A stretch of 64,000 nt of DNA, taken from assembly GCA_019321725.1 (NCBI GenBank), contig CM033119.1, positions 1,736,001 to 1,800,000 of the forward strand, given 5' to 3'. A program made the position numbers and the translations under genes. Shown here in pieces: positions 36,766 to 48,627 of the stretch. Under the pieces are notes generated by a model. The model ran no database searches. It worked only from the letters and a program-made list of their open reading frames with translations, and had not been told where the DNA came from. The DNA comes from Paulownia fortunei (taxonomy: Eukaryota > Streptophyta > Magnoliopsida > Lamiales > Paulowniaceae). The number at the start of each line of letters is the position of its first letter. Position 1 is the stretch's first letter.

Positions 36766-37470
36766 GCAGGTATAGTTAGTTAAACAGGATCAGTAATATT
36801 CTGATGCATCACATGGCTGTAAAATGAACTTAATTATTTGAGATTCTACTCATATTGATTAATAACAGCTAATTTGAGATTGGTTCAATACACATAACAA
36901 ACAAAAGTTTAACACTTCATTTTTGAATAAGTTCTGAAATTTATTCGGACTGAATTTGACTGAGAAGAAATTATCAAATAATATTGTAGTATCCAAAAGT
37001 TAAGCTACGTAATTCAATTTAATTTGATAGGATTAAAACTCGTTCAAGCCCAACCCATCTTAAAATCAAATCAACAGGAATATAATTTGAAATTCGATAA
37101 AAAAATTTAATTAACTCAAGTCATTTTCACCTCTATTAAGTCGCAACAAAGTTAACCACAATCTTAATAGTAAACTTGCAAATTAATTAATGTTTTGCTG
37201 ATATTACACGATGAGGAAAAGACACGAGACTTTCATTTTCTTGTCTAATGCTTTTCTTTCTAAAGAAGCAGCAATGGAAGACTATAAGTTGCCTGAGAAG
37301 AAAGAAAACAAACAGAGAATCACTTCATACAACATTAAAAAGCCATCCTTTTCCCTACTAACAACACAACTCTTGACAATGCATTTGTTTAAAACATGTT
37401 TCTCTTTTCTTTCTACGTATTTATAGTAAACATTCCTGTTTTGAAAGGCTTGTGAGATTTACAATCAATC

Positions 37471-38473
37471 ATGTCTTTGAGCCCTCCAAATATAAGAGCT
37501 AATGGCACTGGAAACTTCCACCTCTACTGGTGTTACCAATGCCATCGAATGGTCAGAATTGCATCTGATGGTCCCTCCGACGCCATTTGTCCCCGCTGCT
37601 TTGGCCAGTTTCTCTACCAAATTGACATTGCAAGGCCCCAGCCTGTTTTTGAATTCACTGCATTTGATCCCTCCCCGAGGCCCGAATTCTAGAAGCTTTG
37701 GCCCTCATGCTTGATCCTCCGACTGAATTGCGTAATCCCAGAGTTGAGAGTGGAGTTGATCGGGCCCCGAATTTGGTTCATATACGGAACCATGGGCGAG
37801 GAAGACGTCGCCATAGGGACTTGGAAGAGGCTGGAATTCGAAGCTGGTTTCAGCCCAGAAGGAGAAATAGTTTGTTTGATGAGGACAACGACGATTGGGG
37901 TCCAGAAAGCGGGATTCTAGCCCGTCCCAGAACTTGGATCATCCTTCGGCCCACAGGCCCGACTCCTGCAGGACCAAATCTTCCCCGAGAAAGGCCAGTC
38001 CCACCCGGGGTGGACCCTCGAAACTACTTCACCGGGGCAGGGATACAAGAACTCATCGAAGAATTGACTCAAAATGACAGGCCGGCCCACCACCAGCACC
38101 AGATTCAGCAATCGACGCCATTCCAACAATTAAAATTGCACCAACCCATTTGGAAACGGACTCGGAGTGCCCAGTTTGCAAGGAAGAATTCAAAGTTGGA
38201 ATGGAAGCGAGGGAGCTCCCATGCAATCATGTCTACCATTCAGATTGCATCATTCCATGGTTGAGGCTCCACAATTCTTGCCCCGTCTGCCGCCATGAAC
38301 TGGTGATTCCATGCGAAAATCGGGAAAATGAGTCCGATGAAACTCAGAGTGAAGGCAGGCGGTGCTGGCGGCTGAGGCAGCTGGCCAATTTATGGCCCTT
38401 CCGCTCCAGATATCGGCCACTTCACTCAGATGGCGATGGGGCCGCCGCCTCACATCACCGCGGTGAGAACTGA
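37471..38473 (+). pseudogene. Zinc-ribbon RING-H2 E3 ubiquitin ligase with two single-base frameshifts
   Basis: Intronless gene of the plant RHC1A/RDUF-like group, which transfers ubiquitin from an E2 to substrates. The N-terminal zinc ribbon (YWCYQCHRMV ... CPRCFGQF) is in one frame from 37471 to about 37680. The middle (EALALMLDPP, then DPRNYFTGAGIQELIEELT) is in a second frame to about 38085. The RING-H2 domain ([31 protein letters not shown]) is in a third frame to the stop at 38473. All eight zinc ligands of the RING are present. Each shift is what one lost base would produce: the first near the GGCCCG at 37680, the second near GGCCGGCCC at 38080-38089. Both sit in GC-rich short runs, where long-read indel errors are common, so the gene may be intact in the plant. 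No earlier stop is seen in the spliced-together reading. Confidence 0.8.
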
Positions 38474-38997
38474 ACTCAACTATCCATTCTGTACAATGGA
38501 CTGCCATGCAAGATCGTAGTTGTGCAAATTTCAAAATGTAAACATATTGCTTTTTCAGATTAAACAAGAATAATAACAGCAAGCTGTTCTGATTCTAATC
38601 ACTTGTAATTAATCTATTTGCCTGTTTTCAGCAGCTGAATCATGGAGGTGTGATATTCTTTAAAGCACGCAACAAACGCATGAACAGAAGTCGAATGGCA
38701 TTTACCTTGGTTCTAGTGTCCAAGACCAGAAGGATAAGCAGTGCTTTAAGTATTATAAAGTCATTAAGATTGTTGTCATACAGCAGACCAACTGCAGGTT
38801 ACTTAATAAACTGATAAATTGAAAAGGAATAAGATTTCGACCGAAAACATTTAAGTTGAATCTGTCACTCTACATCGGACTAATTCAAGTCGTAGTACAT
38901 ATGAAAGAATGCATCCAAACAATTGTATTCTTATGTAACCAAACAACTTTTTCTCTGATAATTGGTTTCTCTATGTTTTTGATGAATGTTGATAATT
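38474..38997. other. Convergent 3' spacer
   Basis: The RING gene (+) and the tRNA-editing gene (-) end facing each other 524 bases apart. The stretch should hold both 3' UTRs; no other feature was seen. Confidence 0.6.
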
Positions 38998-41900
38998 TTA
39001 CATTCTCTTCGGCTGATGATGAATACCAGCCTTGAAGCCTTCTGTGTATGCCGTGTTCTTGAATATTGTCTGCAATAATTTACATGTAAACGAAGATCAA
39101 TTGGAAGCCAACTAACAAAACAGAGAAATTTCAATTAAGCTTTTCATTTGTCCTTTGTTACAGATACACACAAAAACTATCAATACAAATAGAGCAAGTA
39201 CGGATATATTATCTATAAATCAGCAAGCATGCACAGGAAATTTTATTACTTACAGCAATGTTCTTCAACTCAACCCCAAGTTGTTTGCTTATATTGTTTG
39301 AAACCATAGTAGCAAGCTGTTCCCGATATTTCTCTATATTCTCCTCTTTAATCTATATCATAAAAATTATCAGATCTCAGTGACATGTCCCTGAACTATT
39401 AGATTCAGAATGCAATATTTTACTGACCTCTGAGAGAACTATGCATTTTGTTTTTTCCAAAATCTCTTCAACAAATTTATCAGGGTCAGCATAGGAGATC
39501 GACAAGTTCACAGCACCAGATGATTTCTCCTTTGTAGAAGCATTGGGTGGTTTTACAGCTTTTGCCACTAATCAAAGATTAGCAATTCACATTAACACCA
39601 TGCTTTGTCCATAACAAACCACTAAGGTTTACCCATAAAAAAAAAAAAAAATGTAAATTACAGGTTTTGCAACTAATCAAAGATCAGCAATTCACATTAA
39701 CACCATGCTTTGTCCATAACAAAACACTATGGTTTACCCATAAAAAAAAAAAAAAAGGTTCCCCTTACGGCCGAAAAGGAGATTATTCATTCAGTCATTA
39801 GTTCGAGTTTTACCACGAGATTTCTAGATCTAAGCTGGGTCTAAATGTACGGTTATGATGCACGTTAACCTGGTGAGATGAGAATGAACAGGAAGAAGCT
39901 CACTTGATATCCGAGTACATCAATTACAACATAGCCTTGAGAAAGCTATTTAAAATTGCAAACATTTATATTTTATCCGTATAAGAAAAAAGAAGCAACT
40001 GAAAAAGATACCTGTAACGACTGTTGGTTGGTTATTCACAGAGATGTGATTCTTTTCAGAACCTTGAGAGGATCCCTGTTTTTCTGGAGGGTCAGCCAAG
40101 ACTGTTGCATCAGATGGAACAAGAGTAGCTAGATCTGGAGGCTGATCCTTCCCTACTGTAGGGTTAGCCTGTGATAGCAACAACAAAAGTTCAAATTTAA
40201 CTATAACAATAAAAAACTACATTGACTACCAATTGATCTCAATATTACCTCCAGGTCAACATAGGCAGAGGTTTTTCCAATGGAATTCAGGAACTTGTCA
40301 AGATCACAAGCATTAAGAGCTGTTGAGCTAATTGTGTGAGAGATAAGATTTTGTGATCAGACAATAAAAGGGAACAGAAGATTAAGGGCCAGACACTTTG
40401 ACAGTGTTAATTAATTGAACCCTTTTAAATAAGCATATCATGGAGAGCGAAGCCCAATCTGGAATTTTCCTATAAGGCTCACCCTTTGGTCAATTTTTGA
40501 AGTGTTAAAACTCAAAAAAGTTTAAATCACTTACCAATTGACATGTCATTAGACAATGGATGGAAGAAACAGCATTCCTGAGTTTTAAATCCTTGATCTA
40601 ACAATAAAGAAACATGCCTTCACAAAAGCAGAACAGAAATAGTTTTAAATACATTTTCAAATTCCAGAAAAAGTTATTTAAATGACAACAAACATATGAC
40701 ACATTGAGCCAAGACGACCAAAAGGAGACATACCTTGCTGAGTCATTCACAAGTGCAAAAGGAGTAACGCAACCTAGGGGCACCTTCATTAAAATTAAAT
40801 AAATGCATAGGGAGATAAGCCCAATGATCATTAGAATCATTAACCAGATAAAAGGAGTTAAATGCAATCCCAATGAATCATGCACAAGATTTAGTTCTGA
40901 ACAAAAAATTTCCCAACATTCAATTCTGAAAAATTTTATTTGACAGATAAAACACTTTATTTTTTTCAGATAAATGATGTATAAACAGTATGATGTGACT
41001 ATTCTCTCAAAAGATTAGAAACCAATAATGTCCTAAATTACTAATTAAATGTAAAAGTAGTCCAGACAACAGAAACTCATAATTTTGCTATTTACAAAGT
41101 TTATGGCCCACTTTAGACATGAAAATAAAGGAAAGATGCAGTCATCTAGAGTAGCCTGTACAGGAGTTCTGGCTAATTTCTAGGCATATTAGTGCACGAA
41201 ACTTTTGATAATTAACCATGGAAGGAGATCAGCATATCTATATTAGACAACCCCCATTACATTACTCACGTTTCTTTCATTTCTACTAAGATTCAGCTGA
41301 AAAATAGTATCCCAGTAATGAAGCAACAAAAGGAAAAAGGAAAGGGAGCATAGATAAGCACGGAACCAGAGCGTGTTATGAGTGGTTCAGACAGTGTTTG
41401 GCCAGAGAAGCAAGAGAGAGTACAAACTTGATCATTTAGAAACGAGCCATGTAAACAGGCCTGAAACAATATCACTTTCACACATAACTATTCTCATTTC
41501 AAGCCAGAAAAATCTGGTAATTCCTAAAAGCTTATTTATATACTACCCATTATATACAAGTATACTATAGTAGTCAAATACGATATAATCTGAAGCCAGC
41601 AACCACCTGATACAATGATATCACACAATTTTATGCAGATTCATAGACACTAAGCGCTCTAAACTTATAGTCAGGTGAATGAATCATTATAATAATTGAG
41701 AGACATGTCTTCAAGTTAGACCATCTAATCTGGGCAAACAACACAAGCTTTGACCTAAAGCAGGCTTTATAAGTAACATGAAAACATTACAAATGTAAAA
41801 CAGCATATGCTGCATCACAGCAACGTAAAACATATAGAAACAAGCACACACCTGAAGAATTTCTGCAAGTGCTTCTTCTGGAGCCATTCTTAGACCTCCT

Positions 41901-43361
41901 TTTCCCAGACCAAGCCTTTGAGACAGAACTGCACAGCTCCAGTGCAGAGATACAACACCATTAGCAAGTTACAATGTCAATATTTCTTTTATTCTTCAAA
42001 AACATAAACTTTTAGGGCAAAATTTCTTTAAATGAACAAGATTTTTCCAACCTATGTCAGCATAAGAGAATACAGCTAGGAAAAACAGCGAGGCAATTAA
42101 CTCAAAAAGACACATATACCTTTCAGATCTACCTTTGTCTCCGCCAAGGCAGAAACAATATAAAATCTTTGTTTCTTATCCTATCATAAAATGAAGAGCA
42201 AGCTTCGAAGTCAGATTTTCAGACAAATAAGCAAAAAAAACTATTAAACATCCATTCACATGTTGACCATTTTACCTTCAAGAATAGATTTTTGCTCAAT
42301 GCACCTTTCATGTGCCCAATATACTTTGCCTGATGCAAAAGACAATGTCACTTCAAACTCCAGAAAAATAAGAAAGAAAGAGTTTTAGCAGTCCATTACC
42401 TGAGCTTCAACTGTCAAAACAACAGGATGCTCGTACTGGGAAAAACCTATTTGAAGCTCCTGAGGAGAAATCAACAGAGAGATTACTATACAAACTAAAC
42501 ACTAAATAAAAGCAAATTTATAAACTCAATCACCAATTTGAATTGCTCACTAAACAGTAAATAAAAGCAAATTTATAAACTCAATCACCAATTTGTATAG
42601 CTCATATGCTTAATTATCTAATGTGAAATTGGATCAGATAAATCACAAGGTTTCTAAACTAACTGCTAGTTTCCACAATAAACACAACTAATAAGCCTAC
42701 AGGTTATCTCCATCTGTACAATCACTTAGAACAGGAATATAATATACCATTTTCACATTTGTCTTCACCTGAAAATAAAAATATTTACATACTACAAACA
42801 CTTGGACAGTGAACTGTTTAGTGCAAATTCCTATGTCTATACAAACTGTTCAATTTCTGCTTACCAAATGCTGTAAAACTTTTACATTAAATAACCTGCT
42901 TACACCTAAATGATGTAGCTCACTTATACACACCTAAACTAATTTATCAAAAATATTAAACAGATCAGCTTCGGTAAATATCATATATCCTCACAGGTAC
43001 ATTTTTAAATGGATCCTTAAGCCAAGTAAAATAAATTATTCAATTAAATGGACTCTACCATTGAAAGAGATTTACTAAAATAAATAAATTAAAATAATTT
43101 CTACCAGTAAATTAGTTAATTTTCTCCTAAATACATTTCCTCATGTTTTCATGAATCAGCATAGGAAACAATACAAACCCATTTCAATATCAATCAAGTA
43201 CAGCGTCAAAAACCCACAAAAATCTATTATCGGTCCGCGTTTCAGACAATTTAGTGCTCCGTTCTTTTGTTTACAACAGAATGTAATGGAAGAAAATAAA
43301 TTGAAAAATAGAATAACTTAACCTGTAAACGAGCAAGGAGTTGCTCTTTCGTGAAACCCAT
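38998..43361 (-). CDS. PRORSD1: ProXp-ala-like prolyl-tRNA editing protein (PRORSD1/PrdX), twelve exons
   Basis: A YbaK/ProRS INS-like trans-editing factor that hydrolyses Ala mischarged on tRNA-Pro. Exons on the minus strand, in order: 43323-43361, 42400-42459, 42276-42329, 42120-42180, 41852-41928, 40734-40783, 40535-40617, 40249-40319, 40012-40168, 39428-39567, 39254-39352, 38998-39069. All junctions are GT-AG and the phases add up to an unbroken 320-residue ORF. The editing domain fills the first ~170 residues: MGFTKEQLLARLQ, YEHPVVLTVEAQAKYIGH, GALSKNLFLKDKKQRFYIVS, RLGLGKGGLRMAPEEAL, PLGCVTPFALVNDSA, CCFFHPLSNDMSIALNA. A variable linker with VSDATV/Pro-rich sequence follows, then a plant-specific C-terminal helix region ending FKNTAYTEGFKAGIHHQPKRM. 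No lesion is seen. A tandem duplication overlaps the exon 10 acceptor. I recall the Arabidopsis relative as At1g44835. Confidence 0.93.
39553..39755 (-). repeat. 105-bp tandem duplication carrying the exon 10 splice acceptor
   Basis: The unit 39553-39650 recurs at 39658-39755 with period 105 and only a handful of substitutions. It includes the first ~15 bases of exon 10, the acceptor and ~80 bases of upstream intron. A second acceptor-like site (TTTGATTAG on the minus strand) therefore lies at 39673-39674, with an exon-10-like start next to it. Both units end in a long A run. Confidence 0.85.
42494..42602 (-). repeat. 55-bp tandem duplication in PRORSD1 intron 1
   Basis: Two nearly identical units built on TAAATAAAAGCAAATTTATA sit in direct tandem with period 55. 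They lie about 35 bases upstream (in transcript sense) of exon 2. No effect on splicing is obvious. Confidence 0.8.
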
Positions 43362-45553
43362 CTCTTTTCCAATGGGCCGGAAAAATTAAGCGCCGGTCAG
43401 ACTCTCAGTGCGGCTTTATGTATTGCAGTGTCTCTCAGTCGAGAAAGAGAGGGGTAAAATAAGTATTAATCGTATGTTCAATGTTGTCTTGAGAGACTTG
43501 TTACGTGGTTGAAATTCCAATAATGCCCTCTACTGAAAATAAAATGCCAAACACTGTCCCTGCTGTAAGTTCTTTTTATTTTCTTCTCTTCATCATAATG
43601 TTGAATTTGTGATCAAAATAATGGCAAAAACTCCGCAAAAAATGTGTTGTATCATCAACCAAATAGAGATTTAATCGACAAGAATGTCTAGGGAATGCTT
43701 GAGCATCCTCGTTAGTTTTCTTATGGACATACACATATACGTGTGTGGGTATATATATATATTTAGAGAAACACAAACACTATTACTACTTTCTATTGTA
43801 ATAAATTAGTGAGAAGTTGGAAGATCATAAGAAACATGATCACATTTTAATTAAATTGTATTGTGCCTGTTGAAACTGAAATTTTATTGTTTCATAATTT
43901 TAATATTTATTTCTATACTTTAAATTTTATATGAACAATAACAAAGAGGTCTAACCCAAGCAACAAAGATTATAGTATAAAATTAACAACAACTGTCAAA
44001 TAATATAGTTTTAACTTTTCAATTAATCATACCATGTTATTCATCAATTAGATTACATAATTGCTCAAGAATTGGAAAAACAGAAAAAAGAAAAAATCCA
44101 ATGTAATATGCCACATGCACAATATGATTCCCCAAAAGACAAAGATTGACACATGATAACCACAACCCTAGTTTCATGAGATAGTGCCACCTATGAAATA
44201 AAATGAAATTATTTTGATGAAAATGATGCTTCAAACCACATGATATGTTGCTAAAAAATAAACTTGAAATTAATAAATAGGATGGGGCACTGCCCCATGT
44301 TCACTAGATGGCTGTGCAAAAATCAACTGTAGGCCCTATCATAAATTGTCACAAATATAATAGCCCTTTTCTTTGTTATCTTTTTGGACCAAATTCTACT
44401 AGCATTAAATAAGAACAATTTTATCAAATCCAAAACTTGGAGCATGACCCACAACATTTGTCTTGAAAAGACCAAGTACAATGTAAGAGAAACATTAAGA
44501 AATGGAAACCCTGCACTTTCAAGCTCTCCAAAAAAGGACAGCTCCATGTGCAAAATTGGCTTGGATCAAATACTTTCAAAATAATATTAGATTGACACTG
44601 GTCACTCAGACTTTTTAAGTCGTTTGCTTGGGGAGTAACTCTTATGTCTTTTCTTATTTGATCTACTATAAGTTTATTGCAACGTTAATAAATGAAAACA
44701 TTTAAGTCAATCAAGGCTCGAGATTTACTTGCTGAAATTTATTTGTACAAGTAAACACCTATATATATTGTTCAAGTATGTTAATTATCATATCGGATTA
44801 ATGATAAACACATATGATCCATCATATATGTGTATAATTAACTAATGAGCGTGTTATTTAACATTTACCATTGGGTACTAATTATAGTGTATAATTAACT
44901 CTTTAGTACTAATTAAAGGCATATATATCTATGTAAGATTCAAGTGACAATGGATTACCATTGAAAAAAATTCAAGTTGAACCCTCGGTTATTTCAAAAT
45001 TATATATTTAATCATTGAAATAGTTATTACATATGGATTTACTAATACATAATGATAAACACATATGATCGATGAGTACAAAAGTTGTCATTTTTGCATT
45101 TTATATCAATTTATTTTTGAGTGCATTTGACCTCAATCATTGTTCTATCTTCAGATCACATTTTTGCAACAGTTGCTAACACACCCCATAAAGATAAAAA
45201 CTAGGAAGTAATAACTGACCAAGGAAAAAATCATAATTTGGAGAAAGCACTTTTTTTTTTCCTTTATTTATTAAGAGATAATGAATTACAACATAGCAAA
45301 AGAAATACATTCCACATATGTGATATGCAATGTAAATACATAATATACAGGAATCACTTGGGAGAGCCCAGAAAATATGTTTCTCTCCTGTGAAATCCTT
45401 TGAAATTTAACTCAATTACAGTAAAAATATTCCTGTCTATGTCAGTAATGTCTTCAAGAAATAAACTGAAGATCATCCAATGAATAAACAAATAAATAAG
45501 TAATAGAAATAAATTGAAAGTAGACTTGAATTCTTGGGGGATCACATATATGA
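43362..45553. other. Spacer between PRORSD1 and the ERF gene
   Basis: Contains the presumed promoter and leader of the editing gene (43362-43600) and the 3' flank of the ERF. The rest is AT-rich with no recognised gene, element or strong repeat. Confidence 0.6.
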
Positions 45554-46243
45554 TCAGCAGAAGCTCCATAAACGGATATCGCAGTCTTCGTAAGAATCCT
45601 CCATCATCATAGGATCAAAGAACAACCCATTGAGCATTTCAGTGTACTTTGGGGAATCAAAGTTGTACCATGAGGCCATGGCACACATACTAGGCTCCTC
45701 GAATTGTACCTTGTAATCATCAGCAGCAGAAGGTGTTGCTGCTGCTAATGAGATGTGATCATCTTCAATGTGGATGTTGGAATCAGGAGATGATGATGAA
45801 AGTGATGGTGATGAATTGGAATCATTTGATGATGATGAAGTATAGCAACAAGAAGAAGAAGCAGAAGAAAATGGTGATTGTGGGTTCAAATTTTTCGAGT
45901 TTTCAAGAAAAGTGGCATTGGCTGCTGCTGCTGCTGCAACTTTTTGGATGGATTTAGGGGACATGATTAGGTTATCAGGGTTAGGATTTTGATATGAGAC
46001 TTTTGAAAGTGGGAAATTTAGATTGGCTGATGAGCCTTTCAGGCATAAAAGTGCTGCATCATAAGCTCTAGCAGCTGCTTCTGGTGTAGAATAAGAGCCT
46101 AACCAAATTCTTGTCTTCTGGTTTGGTGCCCTTATCTCAGAAACCCATGATCCCCAGCTCCTCATTCTCACTCCCTTGTACTTCTTCTTGCATTGAGATT
46201 TTGAATTATTTGTTGATGGGATCTTGTTTTCTGTCTTCACCAT
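45554..46243 (-). CDS. AP2/ERF transcription factor, DREB-type, ERF012/013/014 clade
   Basis: A single-exon nuclear DNA-binding regulator of 229 residues if it starts at MVKTENK; an in-frame ATG upstream would add 39 poorly conserved residues, so I prefer the internal one. The AP2 domain spans about 21-79: [40 protein letters not shown] and [11 protein letters not shown]. The binding strand has the DREB valine (WVSEIR), but Ala rather than Glu at the other diagnostic site, as in the Arabidopsis ERF012-ERF014 group. A Ser-rich low-complexity region (about 130-165) and an acidic C-terminus ending [11 protein letters not shown] follow. The target genes are not evident. It lies in tandem with PRORSD1, the same neighbour pair I recall at At1g44830/At1g44835. 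Confidence 0.9.
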   Translation of the reverse strand: MVKTENKIPSTNNSKSQCKKKYKGVRMRSWGSWVSEIRAPNQKTRIWLGSYSTPEAAARAYDAALLCLKGSSANLNFPLSKVSYQNPNPDNLIMSPKSIQKVAAAAAANATFLENSKNLNPQSPFSSASSSCCYTSSSSNDSNSSPSLSSSSPDSNIHIEDDHISLAAATPSAADDYKVQFEEPSMCAMASWYNFDSPKYTEMLNGLFFDPMMMEDSYEDCDIRLWSFC

Positions 46244-46458
46244 TCTTGAAAAAGATTGAAAGAAGAATAGCAGAGCTGGATGGATTGAAGGAATTAATGC
46301 TTTGAAGCAATGAAGAACTATATGTTTTCTCCTTTTGTGCTGCCTTTTCTTTTCTCTCACCTTTTTTCTCCTGCAGGTGCTCTCTTTTTTCTTGTGTTTT
46401 TTTGAGAAGGGAAATGCAAATGGGGAAGTGATTGTGAAGGAGACGGGGTTTTGATGAT

Positions 46459-46466
46459 ATTTATAG
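46459..46466 (-). promoter_or_regulatory. TATA box of the ERF gene
   Basis: TATAAATA on the minus strand, about 216 bases before the chosen ATG, in a clean single-copy context (CCCCATC before it). It predicts a 5' leader of about 190 bases, which would include the upstream in-frame ATG at 46360. Confidence 0.55.
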
Positions 46467-47764
46467 ATGGGGTTTTGGGGGTGGCATAAAGTGGAAATGG
46501 CAAAATCCCTTTAGTCAAAGAATAGTAATGCCTACATGGCTGACAGATATTTTCCAGTATTCTCAGTTAAATTAAAAAAAAAAAAAAGGGGGTTTTACTT
46601 CACATGACAATGACTTTTCTAACCTGCTACCCTGATAATTGGTAAAAATTATTTTCTTTAAAGATGTTTTGAATTGACTGCCTAAGCTGTTGATGGCGTT
46701 AATCACTTTGAATTTTTTGTTTTAGTTTTAAGTTATATTTTGTATTGTATTTTATAAATATATAATAAGTATATAAAATATATTTTTAAATATATATATT
46801 TGGAGTGAATTATATATACTCGTCCTGAAGATTCAATTAGTGAATATTAATTTTGTAAAGTGATTAACAGCCATTTTAATGAGCCCTCCTTGCAGAAACT
46901 GAAACTTTGGACAGATGAAAATTGGAAAATCTGAAACTCATGCTGCTTTGAGCAACTAATAACATGGTGAGAGTACAGCTGAGGAATGCCAAATTTTTCA
47001 AAAGCCAACAGAATTTTGCTCAGGAAAAGGGCAGACTTTTGGCAGTCTGGAAGCATATGCATTCACAAACCAGCAAGGAAACCCCAAATAAAGACTCAAA
47101 AAAAAAAATGTTCATTAATCTAACTTCTTGACTTACACCACAAGTCACCCCAGAAAATGCCTTAAATATTAGCACAAAAAGTAAAATCTGAAAACTTTCT
47201 CCCTCAATGTAGTTATTTGGCCACATGGGCTAGCTTATATTAATTATATTTAAACAAACATATCTTAGACCCGGTATTAATTAATCATAATATATATAAT
47301 TCATACTAATGTATCTGAATATATATTCTACTACCATAGAATAATGCAATGCTAGAAAGAGAAACATAGGATTCTATCATAATTATTAAGCAGCTTCCAG
47401 GATTTTGCAGGATGCTTGTGGGGAGTGTACTTGTGTGAATATACATACATCCATCACAAAAAATAAAAATATATATATACATTATTAAAAATAAAAATAA
47501 AAGCAAGAAACATATTAAAACTAAAGTACGCGCAATGGAACACTAAACATAGTATGATAGTATTCTCAACCTTTAGCAGAAAAAAACAGCTGGTGCTTTT
47601 CTGTCATGCATGAAACTCCTAAAAACGCGTTTTCAGGTCACATTCTCTCTCTCTGAAACCAAGGTATAGAGGAAAATAGGGTTAAATAATAAAAAAAGGG
47701 TTTTGCAGAATAACTGCTTCATGGGGGGGACAATAAGCTCACGCCTGCATGAATTGACTTCTTT
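46467..47764. other. Upstream flank of the ERF gene to the contig end
   Basis: AT-rich, with a short TA tract near 47468-47478 and a G-rich bit at 47722-47729 close to the gap. No gene recognised. Confidence 0.6.
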
Positions 47765-47864
47765 NNNNNNNNNNNNNNNNNNNNNNNNNNNNNNNNNNNN
47801 NNNNNNNNNNNNNNNNNNNNNNNNNNNNNNNNNNNNNNNNNNNNNNNNNNNNNNNNNNNNNNNN
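47765..47864. other. Scaffold gap (100 N)
   Basis: Exactly 100 unspecified bases, the conventional placeholder for a gap of unknown size. The repeated segment starts at the first base after it. Confidence 0.99.
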
Positions 47865-48079
47865 TCCATCATAGTTATAATGGACAATAATAAAAACATA
47901 GAAGGGCAAAGTAAACAAGTATTCAGGTAATTAATAATAAAGGAAATGACAAAAATAACATGGGGCTGTAGTGGAATGTAAGCATTATTATGCGTAATTT
48001 TATTAATCCAAGATTCTATTTGAATAGTACTAAAATGAGTAACATGCACAAGCCATCTCCACATAGCCATATGTTTAAC

Positions 48080-48619
48080 CAGACTCGACCACGGGCTGGG
48101 TTGAAATCATACTTGGCTCGTAAACGAATTGGTTAACGGGTTGAAATTTATTAATCACCACGGTTGGTGGGTCAAACCCATAACCGATTTTTAGGATTAA
48201 GGGCCGGTTACGTGTAGGAGTTTTCCAAACCCGTGGATCCAGTGAGTTCGACATTTGTCCAACCCTGTCTTAAAAAAAATATTGAAAAAAAAAATTAACT
48301 AATATTTTTTTTTAAAATTTAAGTCAAAACTTTAAAACTTTATGTTGATGCATTTTTTTAATTAAGATTATTATAATTAGAATATTAGATAATTTTTTTT
48401 TTCAAATTTAAGTTTAAAAATTTAAATTGTAATTTTGTAGAATTAAGTTTAAGTTAACAAATAATAATTTTTCAAAACATAACTCAAAATTTAAAAAAAA
48501 AAAAAATTGGACCCGACTCGGACCGGTGGTTAAGTGGGCCCTAAATCAACACTGGTTGGAGTTTCCGAACCCCTAGAACCTCGGAACCGTTGATTCCCGA
48601 CCCGGGGTGATCAAGTCTA
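48080..48619. mobile_element. hAT-like nonautonomous element (copy B)
   Basis: A 540-bp counterpart of the element at 11759-12276. The same flanking 8-mers are present (TGTTTAAC at 48072-48079, TGTTTACC at 48620-48627), so it is the same insertion. The ends read CAGACTCGACCACGGGC and, reversed, TAGACTTGATCACCCCGGG, a better inverted repeat than in copy A. The interior differs by many substitutions and small indels. Confidence 0.65.
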
Positions 48620-48627
48620 TGTTTACC

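Larger units (their letters stand above)
28940..37470. other. Large spacer between MORN and RING genes
   Basis: About 8.5 kb with no recognised intact gene. The first ~200 bases are probably MORN 3' UTR. Two short nonautonomous DNA elements are seen (33216-33547 and 34944-35110), plus a poly-C run (30962-30977), a TA tract near 34889-34911 and a CTTTTT-repeat tract (36724-36765). Read on the minus strand, 35640-35830 gives a coding-like stretch of unknown origin. The final few hundred bases should hold the RING gene promoter. Confidence 0.55.

Noticed and set aside
42494..42602. The short tandem repeat as a CRISPR-like array
   Set aside because: There are only two adjacent copies without spacers in a plant intron; it is a simple tandem duplication.
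47633..48070. An ORF running across the scaffold gap
   Set aside because: It contains 34 undefined residues from the N run and joins unrelated contig ends.
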